Part shown: positions 1 through 10,029 of the stretch, piece by piece
How the letters are laid out: each line of letters opens with the position of its first letter
How positions within the stretch are numbered: position 1 is the first letter of the stretch
DNA from: Xanthomonas cannabis pv. cannabis
Lineage (GTDB): Bacteria > Pseudomonadota > Gammaproteobacteria > Xanthomonadales > Xanthomonadaceae
DNA: 46,962 bases
Reading direction: 5' to 3'
Assembly (NCBI RefSeq): GCF_000802365.1
Contig: NZ_JSZE01000070.1
Coordinates: 1-46,962 of the forward strand
Translations under genes and position numbers: made by a program
The notes under the pieces: model-generated
Databases searched by the model: none
Told to the model about the DNA's origin: nothing
Seen by the model: only the letters and a program-made list of their open reading frames with translations

Positions 1-50
1 GCATTCAGGTGGGCAACGGGCAGGACACCAGTGGCGGCACCGTGCAGTAA
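1..50 (+). CDS. C-terminal end of an unidentified gene (partial)
   Basis: An open frame entering from the left edge reads IQVGNGQDTSGGTVQ and stops at TAA 48-50. Only 15 codons are visible, so no function can be given. It could be a chance open frame. The absence of any other gene before 448 makes a gene end here plausible but not certain. Confidence 0.3.
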   Translation, partial: IQVGNGQDTSGGTVQ

Positions 51-407
51 GCGCGCGCAGCGGTTGCGCTGATGTAGTTGCCAGGTGAGTCACCGGTTTG
101 GTCTGAGCGCCGGTGCGCCCAGCCTTCGGCCCTCCGGCGACCACCGTCCTTGCAGGTGGCGCACCGCTGCGAGGCAACGGACCCTGGAGCGATGTCACCT
201 GACTTCGCTCCCCGGCGACGACCGCGCCGTAGAATAGGCGCGGTCGCCCGCCCGGCTGCGAAGAGATCGGCCAGCAACCCCGTTGCGTGACCGTCATGCG
301 GGTGCGGCTGGTGTTGCAGTGGCGGGTACGGCATGTACCCGCCACGTCTCGCCAGCTGCGCCATCCATGGCTGTCCTGTGGGAATGCCTGCCCTCGAACT
401 GGCTCGT
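51..407. other. Intergenic region upstream of the cbpA-like gene
   Basis: About 360 bases hold only short overlapping open frames without convincing ribosome sites or recognisable products. A GTAGAAT stretch near 229-235 is a possible -10 element, but no good -35 partner is evident. I see no RNA gene here. Confidence 0.4.
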
Positions 408-433
408 GGCCCCGGCTGCGGGCCGTTTTTTTT
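408..433 (+). terminator. Terminator-like hairpin just before the cbpA-like start codon
   Basis: GGCCC at 408-412 can pair with GGGCC at 420-424, and a run of eight T follows (426-433). The run ends about 14 bases before the ATG at 448, with AGAGGTGAT between as ribosome site. It may end the upstream transcript or, if the promoter lies further left, act as an attenuator. The stem is only five pairs, so efficiency is doubtful. Confidence 0.4.
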
Positions 434-447
434 CCAGAGGTGATTAG

Positions 448-1344
448 ATGGAATTCAAGGATTACTACGCAACGCTGGGTGTGGAGCCCAGCGCGGGCGA
501 TGCGGAAATCAAGACCGCCTATCGCCGGTTGGCGCGCAAGTACCACCCCGACGTCAGCAAGGAAGCCGGCGCCGAGGACAAGTTCAAGGCGATCAACGAA
601 GCCTACGAGGCATTGCGCGACCCGGCCAAGCGCAAGGCCTACGATCAGTTGAAGGCGCAGGGGTATCGCCCGGGCGACGAGTTCCAGGCCCCGCCCAGCT
701 ATGGTGGCGGGCAGGGCTTCGACTATGAAGAGGTGTTCGGCAACGGCGGCGCCGGCGGCGGTTTCAGCGATTTCTTCGAGAGCCTGTTTGCCGGCCAACG
801 CGGCGGCCGTCCACGCGGGCCGGGTGCCGGTGCGGGCGCAGGTGCCGGCCCACAGACGCGCGGCGACACCCGCGCCAAACTCGCGGTACCGCTGGAAGCG
901 GTGCACTCGGGTGACAGCGTGCGCATCACCATCAACGGCAAGCAGCTGGACGTGCGCGTGCCCAAGGGCGTGCAGCCGGGTCAGGTGATCCGCCTGAGCG
1001 GGCAGGGCAACGGCGGCGGCAACCTGCTGCTGGAGATCGAGTACGCCGCGCACCCGCAGTTCGAGGTGGACGGGCGCAACATCCTGTACACCCTGCAGGT
1101 CATGCCCTGGCAGGCAGCGCTGGGCACCACCATCAGCGTGCCCACCCTGGGCGGCTCGGTGGAACTGAAGGTGCCCGCCGACTCCGACGCCGGCCGCAAG
1201 TTGCGCCTGCGCGGCCGCGGCCTGCCGGGCACGACCCCGGGCGATCAGATCGTGGAGCTGGAAATCCTGGCCCCGGCTCCCACCGACGACGCGCAGAAGA
1301 AGGCGTACCGTAATCTCGCCAAGGCATTTGGCGAGACGGTGTGA
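448..1344 (+). CDS. cbpA: DnaJ-like co-chaperone, CbpA type
   Basis: A 298-residue J-domain protein that should stimulate the ATPase of DnaK and, by analogy with E. coli CbpA, may also bind curved DNA. The J domain fills residues 1-70 and has the HPD tripeptide (KYHPDVS, about residue 33) needed for the DnaK contact. A Gly/Phe/Ala-rich linker follows (about 80-135, with a GAGAGAGAG run), then the two beta-sandwich C-terminal substrate domains (RAKLAVPLEAVHSGDSV onward). The CxxCxGxG zinc repeats of true DnaJ are absent, which separates it from DnaJ and fits CbpA/DjlA-like class II proteins. The start is supported by AGAGGTGAT upstream. No CbpM-like modulator gene follows. Family assignment is firm; the gene symbol is by analogy. 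Confidence 0.88.
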   Translation: MEFKDYYATLGVEPSAGDAEIKTAYRRLARKYHPDVSKEAGAEDKFKAINEAYEALRDPAKRKAYDQLKAQGYRPGDEFQAPPSYGGGQGFDYEEVFGNGGAGGGFSDFFESLFAGQRGGRPRGPGAGAGAGAGPQTRGDTRAKLAVPLEAVHSGDSVRITINGKQLDVRVPKGVQPGQVIRLSGQGNGGGNLLLEIEYAAHPQFEVDGRNILYTLQVMPWQAALGTTISVPTLGGSVELKVPADSDAGRKLRLRGRGLPGTTPGDQIVELEILAPAPTDDAQKKAYRNLAKAFGETV

Positions 1345-1376
1345 GCCGGTCCGCATGAGTGCGCGTGTGACCTGGC

Positions 1377-1935
1377 CCCTCTCCCGGTGGGTGCAGAAAA
1401 TAAGCCCCTCTCCCCGCGGGAGAGGGGTTGGGGTGAGGGTGCGGTAGGTCAGCAATGCGGCAGTCGACCTCGACCTGTGCCATCGAGCCGCAGCCGTACC
1501 CTCATCCGGCGCTGCGCGCCACCTTCTCCCGACGGGAGAAGGGAGAAGCCCCTCTCCCGACGGGAGAGGGGTTGGGGTGAGGGTGCGGTAGGTCAGCGAT
1601 GCGGCAGTCGCCCTCGAACTGCGCCATCGAATCGCGGCCGCACCCTCATCCGGCGCTGCGCGCCACCTTCTCCCGACGGGAGAAGGGAGAAGCCCCTCTC
1701 CCCTCGGGAGAGGGGTTGGGGTGAGGGTACGTAGGTCAGCGATGCGGCAGTCGCTCTCGAACTGCGCCATCGAATCGCGGCCGTACCCTCATCCGGCGCT
1801 GCGCGCCACCTTCTCCCGACGGGAGAAGGGAGAAGCCCCTCTCCCCTCGGGAGAGGGGTTGGGGTGAGGGTACGGTAGGTCAGCAATGCGGCAGTCGCCT
1901 CGGCCTGCGCCTTCGAATCGCGGCCGTAGCCTCAT
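1377..1935. repeat. Tandem array of about 143-bp palindromic intergenic repeats
   Basis: The block TACCCTCATCCGGCGCTGCG...CCTTCTCCCGACGGGAGAAGG...CCCCTCTCCC...GGGAGAGGGGTTGGGGTGAGGGT recurs with a spacing of about 144, 143 and 143 bases (the GGTAGGTCAGC motif falls near 1443, 1587, 1729 and 1873). The first copy is truncated. Each unit contains two strong hairpins (TTCTCCCG/CGGGAGAA and CCCCTCTCCC/GGGAGAGGGG) and is bounded by inverted TACCCTCA-type ends. The spacer GCGGCAGTCG...CGAATCGCGGCCG is also repeated. Related halves occur at 31330-31512 and 33239-33290. This fits a mobile palindromic element amplified in tandem. Confidence 0.85.
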
Positions 1936-2114
1936 CCGATACTGCGCCCCACTTGCTCCCCACGCAGCAAGCAATGTCCGGTGCGAGAAGGGGATCAGCG
2001 TCGCTGTCCGTCGATTCCTGTGGTGAATCCAACCGTGCCTTGGCCGACGTAGTACTCCAGCAGCCGCCTACAAAGAACGACTGCGCGTCAGTCCATCGCA
2101 TATCGCAACCTTCG

Positions 2115-2162
2115 CCAACCACCAACCACCAACCACCAACCACCAACCACCAACCACCAACC
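2115..2162. repeat. Heptanucleotide tandem repeat (CCAACCA), about 6.9 copies
   Basis: Perfect copies of CCAACCA run from 2115 to 2162, about 60 bases before the start of the response regulator gene. The repeat is a likely slippage site and may vary in copy number between strains. It lies in the probable promoter or leader region of the downstream gene, so it could change expression, but that is inference. Confidence 0.9.
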
Positions 2163-2224
2163 TGGCCCAGCTATCGAAAGCGCAGCCGGCGCACTACACT
2201 CGCCGCGCACACTAGGGGAAACAC

Positions 2225-2611
2225 ATGGCACGCATTTTGATCGTCGACGACTCGCCGTCGCAGCTGCTGGGGATTCAGCGCATCGTCGAGAAGCTCGGGC
2301 ACGAGACCATCACCGCCACCGATGGCGCCGCTGGCGTGGAAGCGGCCAAGGAGTCGCTGCCGGATCTGGTGCTGATGGACGTGGTCATGCCCAACCTCAA
2401 CGGCTTCCAGGCCACGCGCACGCTCAAGCGCGAGCCCACCACCCAGCACATCCCGGTGATCCTTGTGACCACCAAGGACCAGGACACCGACCGCATGTGG
2501 GGCATGCGCCAGGGCGCCCGCGCCTACATCACCAAGCCGTTTTCCGAAGACGAATTGCTGGAAGTGATGGAGCGCGTGTTCAACCAGAAGGACGAATCGC
2601 CGACGGCATGA
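2225..2611 (+). CDS. Stand-alone response regulator receiver protein, PilH-like
   Basis: A 128-residue CheY-like receiver with no output domain. The acidic pair in ILIVDDS (residues 7-8), the phospho-acceptor Asp in LVLMDVVMP (about residue 52), the Thr in ILVTTKD and the Lys in ITKPF mark an active receiver. The sequence PNLNGFQATR and the VTTKDQDTDRMWGMRQGA stretch closely resemble PilH of the type IV pilus Chp system. However, none of pilG, pilI, pilJ or chpA is nearby, so this may be a paralogue rather than the canonical PilH. AGGGGAAAC lies upstream of the ATG. The partner kinase cannot be deduced from context. Confidence 0.85.
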   Translation: MARILIVDDSPSQLLGIQRIVEKLGHETITATDGAAGVEAAKESLPDLVLMDVVMPNLNGFQATRTLKREPTTQHIPVILVTTKDQDTDRMWGMRQGARAYITKPFSEDELLEVMERVFNQKDESPTA

Positions 2612-3049
2612 TCGCGGTGGGGTGCCGCGCCGCGTGTGCAGCACCTGCGGCCGTTGCCGCACTACCGTGGCGTCCGGCGCCGCAGTTGCCGGCAGTGTCG
2701 GTCGCGGCTCCACATCAGCCAGCCAGGCAAGGCTGCCGCCGGGCAAGGCAAGGCAAGGCAGGTCAGGCCAGCGCTGCGCGTCCGTCCTCGCGCATGCCCG
2801 GTGAGACCGGCAGGTACTTGTGCTGGCCATCCATCAACAGGGCACCGGCGCGCCAGCGAGGTCCCTCGTCCCCCGCACATGCCATGCTGCACAGCAATGC
2901 GCCCCAATCCACCCAGCGGCTAAATCGCCGATGCACCGGACCGGGCCTTTCAAAACGGCCGGTCTGCCCCATCTAGTAGAATCGGCGAATCAAACAACAC
3001 GGCGGCACTGCGGGACTGGCCCGCACAGCCCCTCGATCATGGAGCGTGC
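2612..3049. other. Intergenic region upstream of hflK
   Basis: No convincing gene is seen in 438 bases. A short direct repeat of GGCAA (about 2738-2760) is visible. TAGAAT at 2977-2982 could be the -10 of the hflKC promoter, but the -35 is poor. The region may hold the hflK leader. Confidence 0.4.
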
Positions 3050-4186
3050 ATGGCCTGGAACACACCCGGCAACAAGGGCGGAGACGGCCCGGATCCCAAC
3101 CGTCGCAGGTCCTGGGGCCCGCGCGGTGGTGGCAACGGTGGCGGTTGGGGCAATCTGCCCGCCCCGGTGAAAGAGCTGTTCGACGGTGGTGTGGGGCGCT
3201 GGATCCTGGTCGCGGTGGTGCTGATGGTGCTGTTTTCCAGCTTCCAGCTCATCGGTGAACAGCAGCGTGGCGTGGTGCTGCGCTTCGGCCAGTTCTCGCG
3301 CATCCTGCAGCCCGGCCCCAACTTCAAGCTGCCCTGGCCGATCGAGTCGGTGCGCAAGGTCAATGCCACCGAGATCAAGACCTTCAGCAACCAGGTGCCG
3401 GTGCTGACCCGCGACGAGAACATCGTCAACGTCTCGCTCAACGTGCAGTACCAGATCAGCGACCCGCGCAAATACCTGTTCGGCTCGCGCAATGCCGACT
3501 TGGTGCTGGAGCAGGCCGCGCAAAGCGCCGTGCGTGAGCAGGTGGGTCGTTCCGATCTGAATACCGTGCTTAACAATCGCGGCCCGCTGGCGATCGCCTC
3601 CAAGGACCGCTTGCAGGCGGCGCTGGATGCCTACAACACCGGCCTGGCCGTCACCGGCGTGACCCTGCCGGACGCGCGCCCGCCGGAAGAAGTGAAGCCG
3701 GCCTTCGACGAGGTCAACGGTGCCCAGCAGGTGCGCGAGCGCCTGATCAACGAAGCCCAGGCCTATGCCGCCAAGGTGGTGCCGGAAGCGCGCGGCCAGG
3801 GTGCGCGCACCCGCACCGGTGCCGAAGGCTACAAGCAGGCGGTGATCTCCAAGGCCGAGGGCGACGCCGACCGCTTCACCCTGCTGCAGGAGCAGTACGC
3901 CGGCGCGCCCGAAGTCACGCGCAAGCGCCTGTGGCTGGAAACCGTGCAGAAGGTGCTGTCGGAGAACCGCAAGGTGATCGGCAGCGATGGCCGCCAGGTC
4001 ATCTACGTACCGCTGCCGGCCGATGCCAACAAGGCGTCCGCGACCAGCGGCAATACCGGAAACAGCGGCATGCCGTCGATGGTGCCGCAGGACGTGCTGT
4101 TGAATCCGCCGCAGAATTCCAGCAGCGAGGCCATCCGCAACCCGGAGCGCGGGCCGCGCCCGACCGGCCGTGAGGGAACCGAATAA
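3050..4186 (+). CDS. hflK: FtsH protease modulator HflK
   Basis: A 378-residue SPFH/stomatin-family inner-membrane protein that, with HflC, forms the large periplasmic complex controlling the FtsH protease. The N-terminal 40 residues are Gly/Asn/Arg-rich (WNTPGNKGGDGPDPN), typical of HflK. One membrane span follows at about 46-62 (WILVAVVLMVLFSSF), then the SPFH domain starting GEQQRGVVLRFG. A charged helical segment (YAAKVVPEARGQGARTRTGA) lies around residues 240-265. The tail is rich in Asn, Ser and Gly. Its TAA shares one base with the ATG of hflC (TAATG), so the pair is translationally coupled. Length matches the family. Confidence 0.95.
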   Translation: MAWNTPGNKGGDGPDPNRRRSWGPRGGGNGGGWGNLPAPVKELFDGGVGRWILVAVVLMVLFSSFQLIGEQQRGVVLRFGQFSRILQPGPNFKLPWPIESVRKVNATEIKTFSNQVPVLTRDENIVNVSLNVQYQISDPRKYLFGSRNADLVLEQAAQSAVREQVGRSDLNTVLNNRGPLAIASKDRLQAALDAYNTGLAVTGVTLPDARPPEEVKPAFDEVNGAQQVRERLINEAQAYAAKVVPEARGQGARTRTGAEGYKQAVISKAEGDADRFTLLQEQYAGAPEVTRKRLWLETVQKVLSENRKVIGSDGRQVIYVPLPADANKASATSGNTGNSGMPSMVPQDVLLNPPQNSSSEAIRNPERGPRPTGREGTE

Positions 4187-5049
4187 TGAAGAATTCGCTA
4201 GTCATCGGCCTGATCGTCGCCGTGTTGCTGACCTTGATGGGCTCGGTGTTCGTGGTGCGCGAGGATCAGACCGCCATGGTGCTCAACCTGGGCCGCGTGG
4301 TGCGTGCCGACCTCAAGCCCGGCCTGCACTTCAAGATTCCGGTGGTGGAATCGGTGCGCGTGTTCGATCGCCGCTTCCAGGTGCTCGACACCGCCCCGGC
4401 CCGCTACTTCACCGCCGAGCAGAAAGATGTCAGCGTGGACTTCTTTGCCATCGGCTACATCTCCGACGTGCGGGCGTTCTACCGCGCCACCGGTGGCGAG
4501 GAGTCGGTCGCCAATTCGCGCCTTGCCCCGATCATCACCGACTCGCTGCGCAACCAGATCAATTCGCGCACCCTGCAGCAGCTGGTCTCCGGCGACCGCA
4601 GCGAATTGATCGCCAACCAGCTCAAGGGCATCAATGGCGCCATCAAGGGCCTGGGGATGCAGATCACCGACCTGCGCATCAAGCAGATCGACCTGCCGAC
4701 CGACAGCCAGGTGATCACCGACGTCTACGAGCGAATGCGCGCCCAGCGCAAGCAGGAAGCCAGCAAGTTGCGCGCAGAAGGCGAAGAGCAGGCCCTGACC
4801 ATCCGTGCTCAGGCCGACCGCGAAAGCACGATCATCAAGGCCGATGCCGAGCGCGATGCCCAGAAACTGCGCGGCGAAGGCGATGCCGACGCGGCCCGCA
4901 TCTATGGCCAGGCCGGCGCAAAGGACCCCTCGTTCTACGCCTTCTACCGCAGCCTGGAGGCGTACCGCGAGTCCATGACCGACGGCAACGGCGTGGTCGT
5001 ACTCGACAAGAACGACCCGTTCCTGCAGTACCTCAAGAGCGATCGTTGA
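4186..5049 (+). CDS. hflC: FtsH protease modulator HflC
   Basis: A 287-residue partner of HflK in the SPFH family. A single N-terminal membrane span (about residues 5-21, VIGLIVAVLLTLMGSVFVV) is followed by the SPFH domain (REDQTAMVLNLGRVV) and a long charged helix rich in Arg, Glu and Ala (RAQRKQEASKLRAEG onward, about 184-250). The C-terminus YAFYRSLEAYRESM is typical of HflC. It overlaps the hflK stop by one base and is followed by a clear terminator at 5072. The next genes downstream are a DUF2065 gene and purA, as in E. coli. Confidence 0.95.
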   Translation: MKNSLVIGLIVAVLLTLMGSVFVVREDQTAMVLNLGRVVRADLKPGLHFKIPVVESVRVFDRRFQVLDTAPARYFTAEQKDVSVDFFAIGYISDVRAFYRATGGEESVANSRLAPIITDSLRNQINSRTLQQLVSGDRSELIANQLKGINGAIKGLGMQITDLRIKQIDLPTDSQVITDVYERMRAQRKQEASKLRAEGEEQALTIRAQADRESTIIKADAERDAQKLRGEGDADAARIYGQAGAKDPSFYAFYRSLEAYRESMTDGNGVVVLDKNDPFLQYLKSDR

Positions 5050-5071
5050 TCGCTCTGTCTTGAAACAAAAG

Positions 5072-5095
5072 CGCCCGCGTAATGCGGGCGTTTTT
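5072..5095 (+). terminator. Rho-independent terminator of hflKC
   Basis: CGCCCGC (5072-5078) pairs with GCGGGCG (5084-5090) around a GTAAT loop, and TTTTT follows directly. The position, 22 bases after the hflC stop, and the A-run upstream make this a textbook intrinsic terminator. Confidence 0.9.
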
Positions 5096-5133
5096 GTATG
5101 TGCCTGTTATTGCCGGGCAGACAGACGCGCCCC

Positions 5134-5206
5134 CACCGTAGGAGCGCACCCGGGCGCGACGGCTTTACCGGCAATGCCCGTCGCGCCCAGGTGCGCTCCT
5201 ACGGTG
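5134..5206. repeat. Long inverted repeat (REP-like) upstream of the DUF2065 gene
   Basis: CACCGTAGGAGCGCACC at 5134-5150 is perfectly complementary to 5190-5206. The inner arms CGGGCGCGACGG and CCGTCGCGCCCA extend the stem to about 29 pairs with few mismatches, around a loop containing TTTACCGGCAATG. A related copy lies at 5484-5550. The CGTAGGAGCGCACC end is typical of dispersed palindromic repeats in Xanthomonas and relatives. Confidence 0.85.
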
Positions 5207-5266
5207 TGGCGTGTCGGGCTGCCGAACCGGGCACACTGCAGCTCCCACGTTGTCCTGGTGTTGCTG

Positions 5267-5452
5267 ATGCACGAGTTCCTGTCCGCGTTATGCCTGATCG
5301 CCGTCATCGAAGGCCTGCTGCTGTTCGCCGCGCCCGCCGCCTGGAAGCGGATGGTCGAGCAGCTGTTCAGCCTGCCCACGGCCCAACTGCGTGCCATCGG
5401 CGGTGTGACCTTGGTGCTGGGCGCGATCGCGCTGTGGATTGTGCGCCACTGA
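5267..5452 (+). CDS. DUF2065 (YjeT-like) small membrane protein
   Basis: A 61-residue protein with two hydrophobic helices: about residues 4-22 (FLSALCLIAVIEGLLLFAA) and 42-58 (RAIGGVTLVLGAIALWI). Between them lies a short loop with the family-like WKRMVEQLFSLP stretch. The start ATG at 5267 is chosen because the family begins with MxxFLxAL. Longer in-frame extensions run through the upstream inverted repeat and look non-coding. The gene sits between hflC and purA, as yjeT does in E. coli. The molecular role is unknown. It is flanked on both sides by copies of the same palindromic repeat. Confidence 0.85.
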   Translation: MHEFLSALCLIAVIEGLLLFAAPAAWKRMVEQLFSLPTAQLRAIGGVTLVLGAIALWIVRH

Positions 5453-5483
5453 GTGGGTGGTCCGTTCCGACCGAAATGGGCAG

Positions 5484-5550
5484 CGTAGGAGCGCACCTGG
5501 GCGCGACAGGCGTTACCGGTGAAGCAGTCGTGCCCGGGTGCGCTCCTACG
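5484..5550. repeat. Second copy of the REP-like inverted repeat
   Basis: CGTAGGAGCGCACCTGGGCG at 5484-5503 faces its inverted partner at 5531-5550 (CCCGGGTGCGCTCCTACG end), and the stem continues inward to GAC/GTC. The central TTACCGGTGAAG resembles the loop of the copy at 5134-5206. It lies about 30 bases after the DUF2065 gene and may also act as a transcript end or stabiliser. Confidence 0.85.
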
Positions 5551-5634
5551 ACCCGCGATGGGGGTTTGGGATTGCTAGGCGCCGGCAGCGCCCGGGAGCA
5601 CCGCGCAACCGCTGGCCAGCGGCAATCCGGCTAG

Positions 5635-7161
<1,527 letters not shown>

Positions 7162-7187
7162 TCGGCTGACGCCAGACGCGGCATCGT

Positions 7188-7216
7188 CCAACGGCCCGGC
7201 TTGTCCGGGCCGTTGG
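7188..7216 (+). terminator. Strong hairpin after purA
   Basis: CCAACGGCCCGG (7188-7199) and CCGGGCCGTTGG (7205-7216) form a perfect 12-pair stem around CTTGT. It lies 26 bases after the purA stop. The T-tract is weak (CATTTG), so it is probably a terminator, but a less than ideal one. Confidence 0.7.
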
Positions 7217-7336
7217 CATTTGAGGATTGCTGAGATTTGCCATGACTTCCGGCGGTGCCTGCGCGCACTGTTCCGGCGGATCATCCGCGGCCTGGCGCCG
7301 CTTGCCTGCCCACTTCGCCCACATCGAGAATTTCCC

Positions 7337-10000
7337 ATGCGTCTTCCCCTGGTGACCGCCATCGCACTGGCCCTGGTCGGTACAAGTCCGGCTGCCTCCG
7401 TGCTCGCCGCCGCGCCCGCACCGCCTAGCGCCGCCGCCTCGTCCATCACCACCCAGTTGCCGCGCACGGCCAAGCCCACGCATTACGCGGTGGAGATCAC
7501 GCCGCATGCCGACAAGATGACGTTCGACGGCAAGGTCGCCATCGACGTCAGCGTGCTGCAGGCCACCGACCGCATCGTGTTGCAGGCCGCCAACCTGAGC
7601 TTGGCGCGGGGCACGCTCACGCAAAAGGGCGGCAAGCCGCAAGCTGCCAAGGTCAGCACCGATGCCGAGGCGCAGACCGCCACGTTCGCGTTCGACAAGC
7701 CGCTGGCAGTGGGCGAGTACGTGCTGTCCATCGACTACAGCGGCGTGATCAACACGCAGGCCAACGGCTTGTTCGCGCTGGATTACACCACCGCGCAGGG
7801 TGCGCGCCGTGCGTTGTTCACCCAGTTCGAAAACTCCGATGCGCGCCGCTTCATTCCCTCCTGGGACGAGCCAAACTTCAAGGCCACCTTCGACCTGGCG
7901 ATCAATGCGCCGGCCGGGCAGATGGCAGTGAGCAACATGCCGGTCGCCTCGTCCAAGCCGGGCGCAAACGGGCGCACCCGCATCGCGTTCCAGACCTCGC
8001 CCAAGATGTCCACGTACCTGCTGTTCGTCAGCGTGGGCGATTTCGAGCGTGCCACCGTCACCGCCGACAACGGCACCGAGATCGGCGTCATCGCGCAGAA
8101 GGGCAAGGTGGACCAGGCCCAGTTCGCGCTGGAATCCGGCCGCGACGTGCTGCACGAATACAACGCCTACTTCGGCATCCCGTACCCGCTGCCCAAGCTG
8201 GACAACATCGCCGCGCCCGGGCGCAGCCAGTTCTTCAGCGCCATGGAAAACTGGGGCGCGATCTTCACCTTCGAATACTCGTTGTTGCTGGATCCGGCGG
8301 TGGCCAACATCGACACCAGGCAAGGCGTGTTCACCGTCGCCGCGCATGAGATCGCGCACCAGTGGTTCGGCAACCTGGTGACCATGGCGTGGTGGGACGA
8401 CCTGTGGCTCAACGAAGGCTTCGCCAACTGGATGGAGGCGCGCACCACGGCAAAACTGCATCCGGAATGGGATATCGACAAGACCGGCCCGGCGCTGAAA
8501 AGCCGCGCGGCGATGCGGCGCGATGCGTATGCGACCACCCACCCGGTGGTGCAGCACGTGGCCACCGTGGAGCAGGCCAGCCAGGCCTTCGACGCCATCA
8601 CCTACCAGAAGGGCGAGGCGGTGATTGCCATGCTGGAAGACTACGTCGGCTCGGACCACTGGCGCACCGGCGTGCGCAGCTACATCCAGCAGCACCAGTA
8701 CGGCAACGCGGTGACCGACCAGTTGTGGCAGCAGATCGACGCGGTGGCCCCCGGCAAGCAATTCACCCAGGTGGCGCACGACTTCACCTTGCAGCCGGGC
8801 GTGCCGTTGATCAAGGCCAGCACCCGCTGCGTCGGCGGCCAGACCGCGGTGACGCTGGAGCAGGGCGAGTTCACGCTGGACCGCCCCGACAAGCAGCCGT
8901 TGCGCTGGCATGTGCCGGTCGTCCTGCGCAGCGGCAATGGCGCGCCGGTGCGCGTGCTGGTAGACGGCACCGCCCAGGTGCAGGTACCCGGCTGCGACGC
9001 ACCGGTGGTGGTCAATGCCGGGCAAAAGGGCTACTTCCGCACCTGGTATGCGCCCGCGCAGTTCAAGGCGCTGACCACCAGGTTTGCCGCGCTACCGGTG
9101 GTGGACCAGGTGGGCGTGTTGAACGACACCAACGCACTGGCCGGTGCCGGCGTGCAGGCGCAGGCCGACGTGCTGGATCTCACCGCCCAGGTGGCGGCCG
9201 GTGCATCGCCCGATGTCTGGGACATGGTGGCCAGCATCTACGACGATGTGGATGGCAGTTTCGAGCGCGACCCGGCTGCGCGCGCCACGTGGCGTGCCTA
9301 TGCCGTGCCGCGCTTGTCGGCCGAATTCGCAACGCTGGGCTGGGACAACCGCGCTGGCGATTCGGCGCAGATCCAGCAGTTGCGTACCCGCCTGATCGCA
9401 ACCCTCAGCGACATGGGCGATGCCGCCGTGATCGCCGAGGCGCGCCGGCGCTTTGCCGCCTTCCAGGCCAACCCCGCCTCGCTGTCGCCGGAACTGCGCG
9501 ACAGCGTGCTGGGCGCGGTTGCGCACAATGCCGACGCCGCCACCTGGGACGCCTTGCATGCCTTGGCCACGCAGGAAACCTCGTCGATGGTGCGCGACAC
9601 CTATTACGACTTCCTCTCCATGCCCAACGACGAGGCACTGGCCAAGCGCGCGCTGGAACTGGCGTTGACAGCCGAGCCGGGCGCCACCACCGGTGCGAGC
9701 ATGATCGACCGGGTCGCTTCCCGGCACCCGGAGCTTGCCTTCGACTTCGCGGTGGCGCATCGCACGCAGGTGGACACCCTGGTGGACTCCACCTCGCGTG
9801 CCCGCTACTACCCCGGCCTGGGCATGGACTCAGCCGAGCTTGCCACCGCCGACCGGATCAAGGCCTATGCCGAGCAGTACATCGCACCCACCTCGCGGCA
9901 GGCCGCAGACAACGCCGTCAACACGATCCAGACGCGGGTGAAGCTGCGGGCGGCCTCGCTGCCGCAGATCAAGGCATGGTTGAAGGCGCGCAAGCGCTGA
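7337..10000 (+). CDS. Secreted M1-family zinc aminopeptidase
   Basis: An 887-residue M1 metallopeptidase that removes N-terminal residues from peptides. The start at 7337 gives a clear signal peptide (MRLPLVTAIALALVGTSPAA...LAAAPA), so the enzyme should be exported to the periplasm or beyond. The exopeptidase motif appears as SAMENWGAIFTFE (about residue 305; G of GAMEN replaced by S). The zinc site is HEIAHQWFG with the distal Glu in LWLNEGFANW (about 337-363). The C-terminal half is the helical ERAP1-like domain. It is a single-gene unit with terminator-like hairpins on both sides. The in-frame region upstream of 7337 overlaps purA in another frame and is not coding. Confidence 0.95.
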   Translation: MRLPLVTAIALALVGTSPAASVLAAAPAPPSAAASSITTQLPRTAKPTHYAVEITPHADKMTFDGKVAIDVSVLQATDRIVLQAANLSLARGTLTQKGGKPQAAKVSTDAEAQTATFAFDKPLAVGEYVLSIDYSGVINTQANGLFALDYTTAQGARRALFTQFENSDARRFIPSWDEPNFKATFDLAINAPAGQMAVSNMPVASSKPGANGRTRIAFQTSPKMSTYLLFVSVGDFERATVTADNGTEIGVIAQKGKVDQAQFALESGRDVLHEYNAYFGIPYPLPKLDNIAAPGRSQFFSAMENWGAIFTFEYSLLLDPAVANIDTRQGVFTVAAHEIAHQWFGNLVTMAWWDDLWLNEGFANWMEARTTAKLHPEWDIDKTGPALKSRAAMRRDAYATTHPVVQHVATVEQASQAFDAITYQKGEAVIAMLEDYVGSDHWRTGVRSYIQQHQYGNAVTDQLWQQIDAVAPGKQFTQVAHDFTLQPGVPLIKASTRCVGGQTAVTLEQGEFTLDRPDKQPLRWHVPVVLRSGNGAPVRVLVDGTAQVQVPGCDAPVVVNAGQKGYFRTWYAPAQFKALTTRFAALPVVDQVGVLNDTNALAGAGVQAQADVLDLTAQVAAGASPDVWDMVASIYDDVDGSFERDPAARATWRAYAVPRLSAEFATLGWDNRAGDSAQIQQLRTRLIATLSDMGDAAVIAEARRRFAAFQANPASLSPELRDSVLGAVAHNADAATWDALHALATQETSSMVRDTYYDFLSMPNDEALAKRALELALTAEPGATTGASMIDRVASRHPELAFDFAVAHRTQVDTLVDSTSRARYYPGLGMDSAELATADRIKAYAEQYIAPTSRQAADNAVNTIQTRVKLRAASLPQIKAWLKARKR

Positions 10001-10029
10001 GCGTTGCGGTCATCGCAGCACAGGAAACA

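Noticed and set aside
1377-1935. CRISPR array
   Set aside because: The repeats are regular, but the spacers between them are also repeated and the units are about 143 bases long. There are no unique spacers and no cas genes nearby.
1387-1974. Open frames inside the repeat array
   Set aside because: The proteins consist of repeated translated palindromes (RRCAPPSPDGRREKPLS), not genes.
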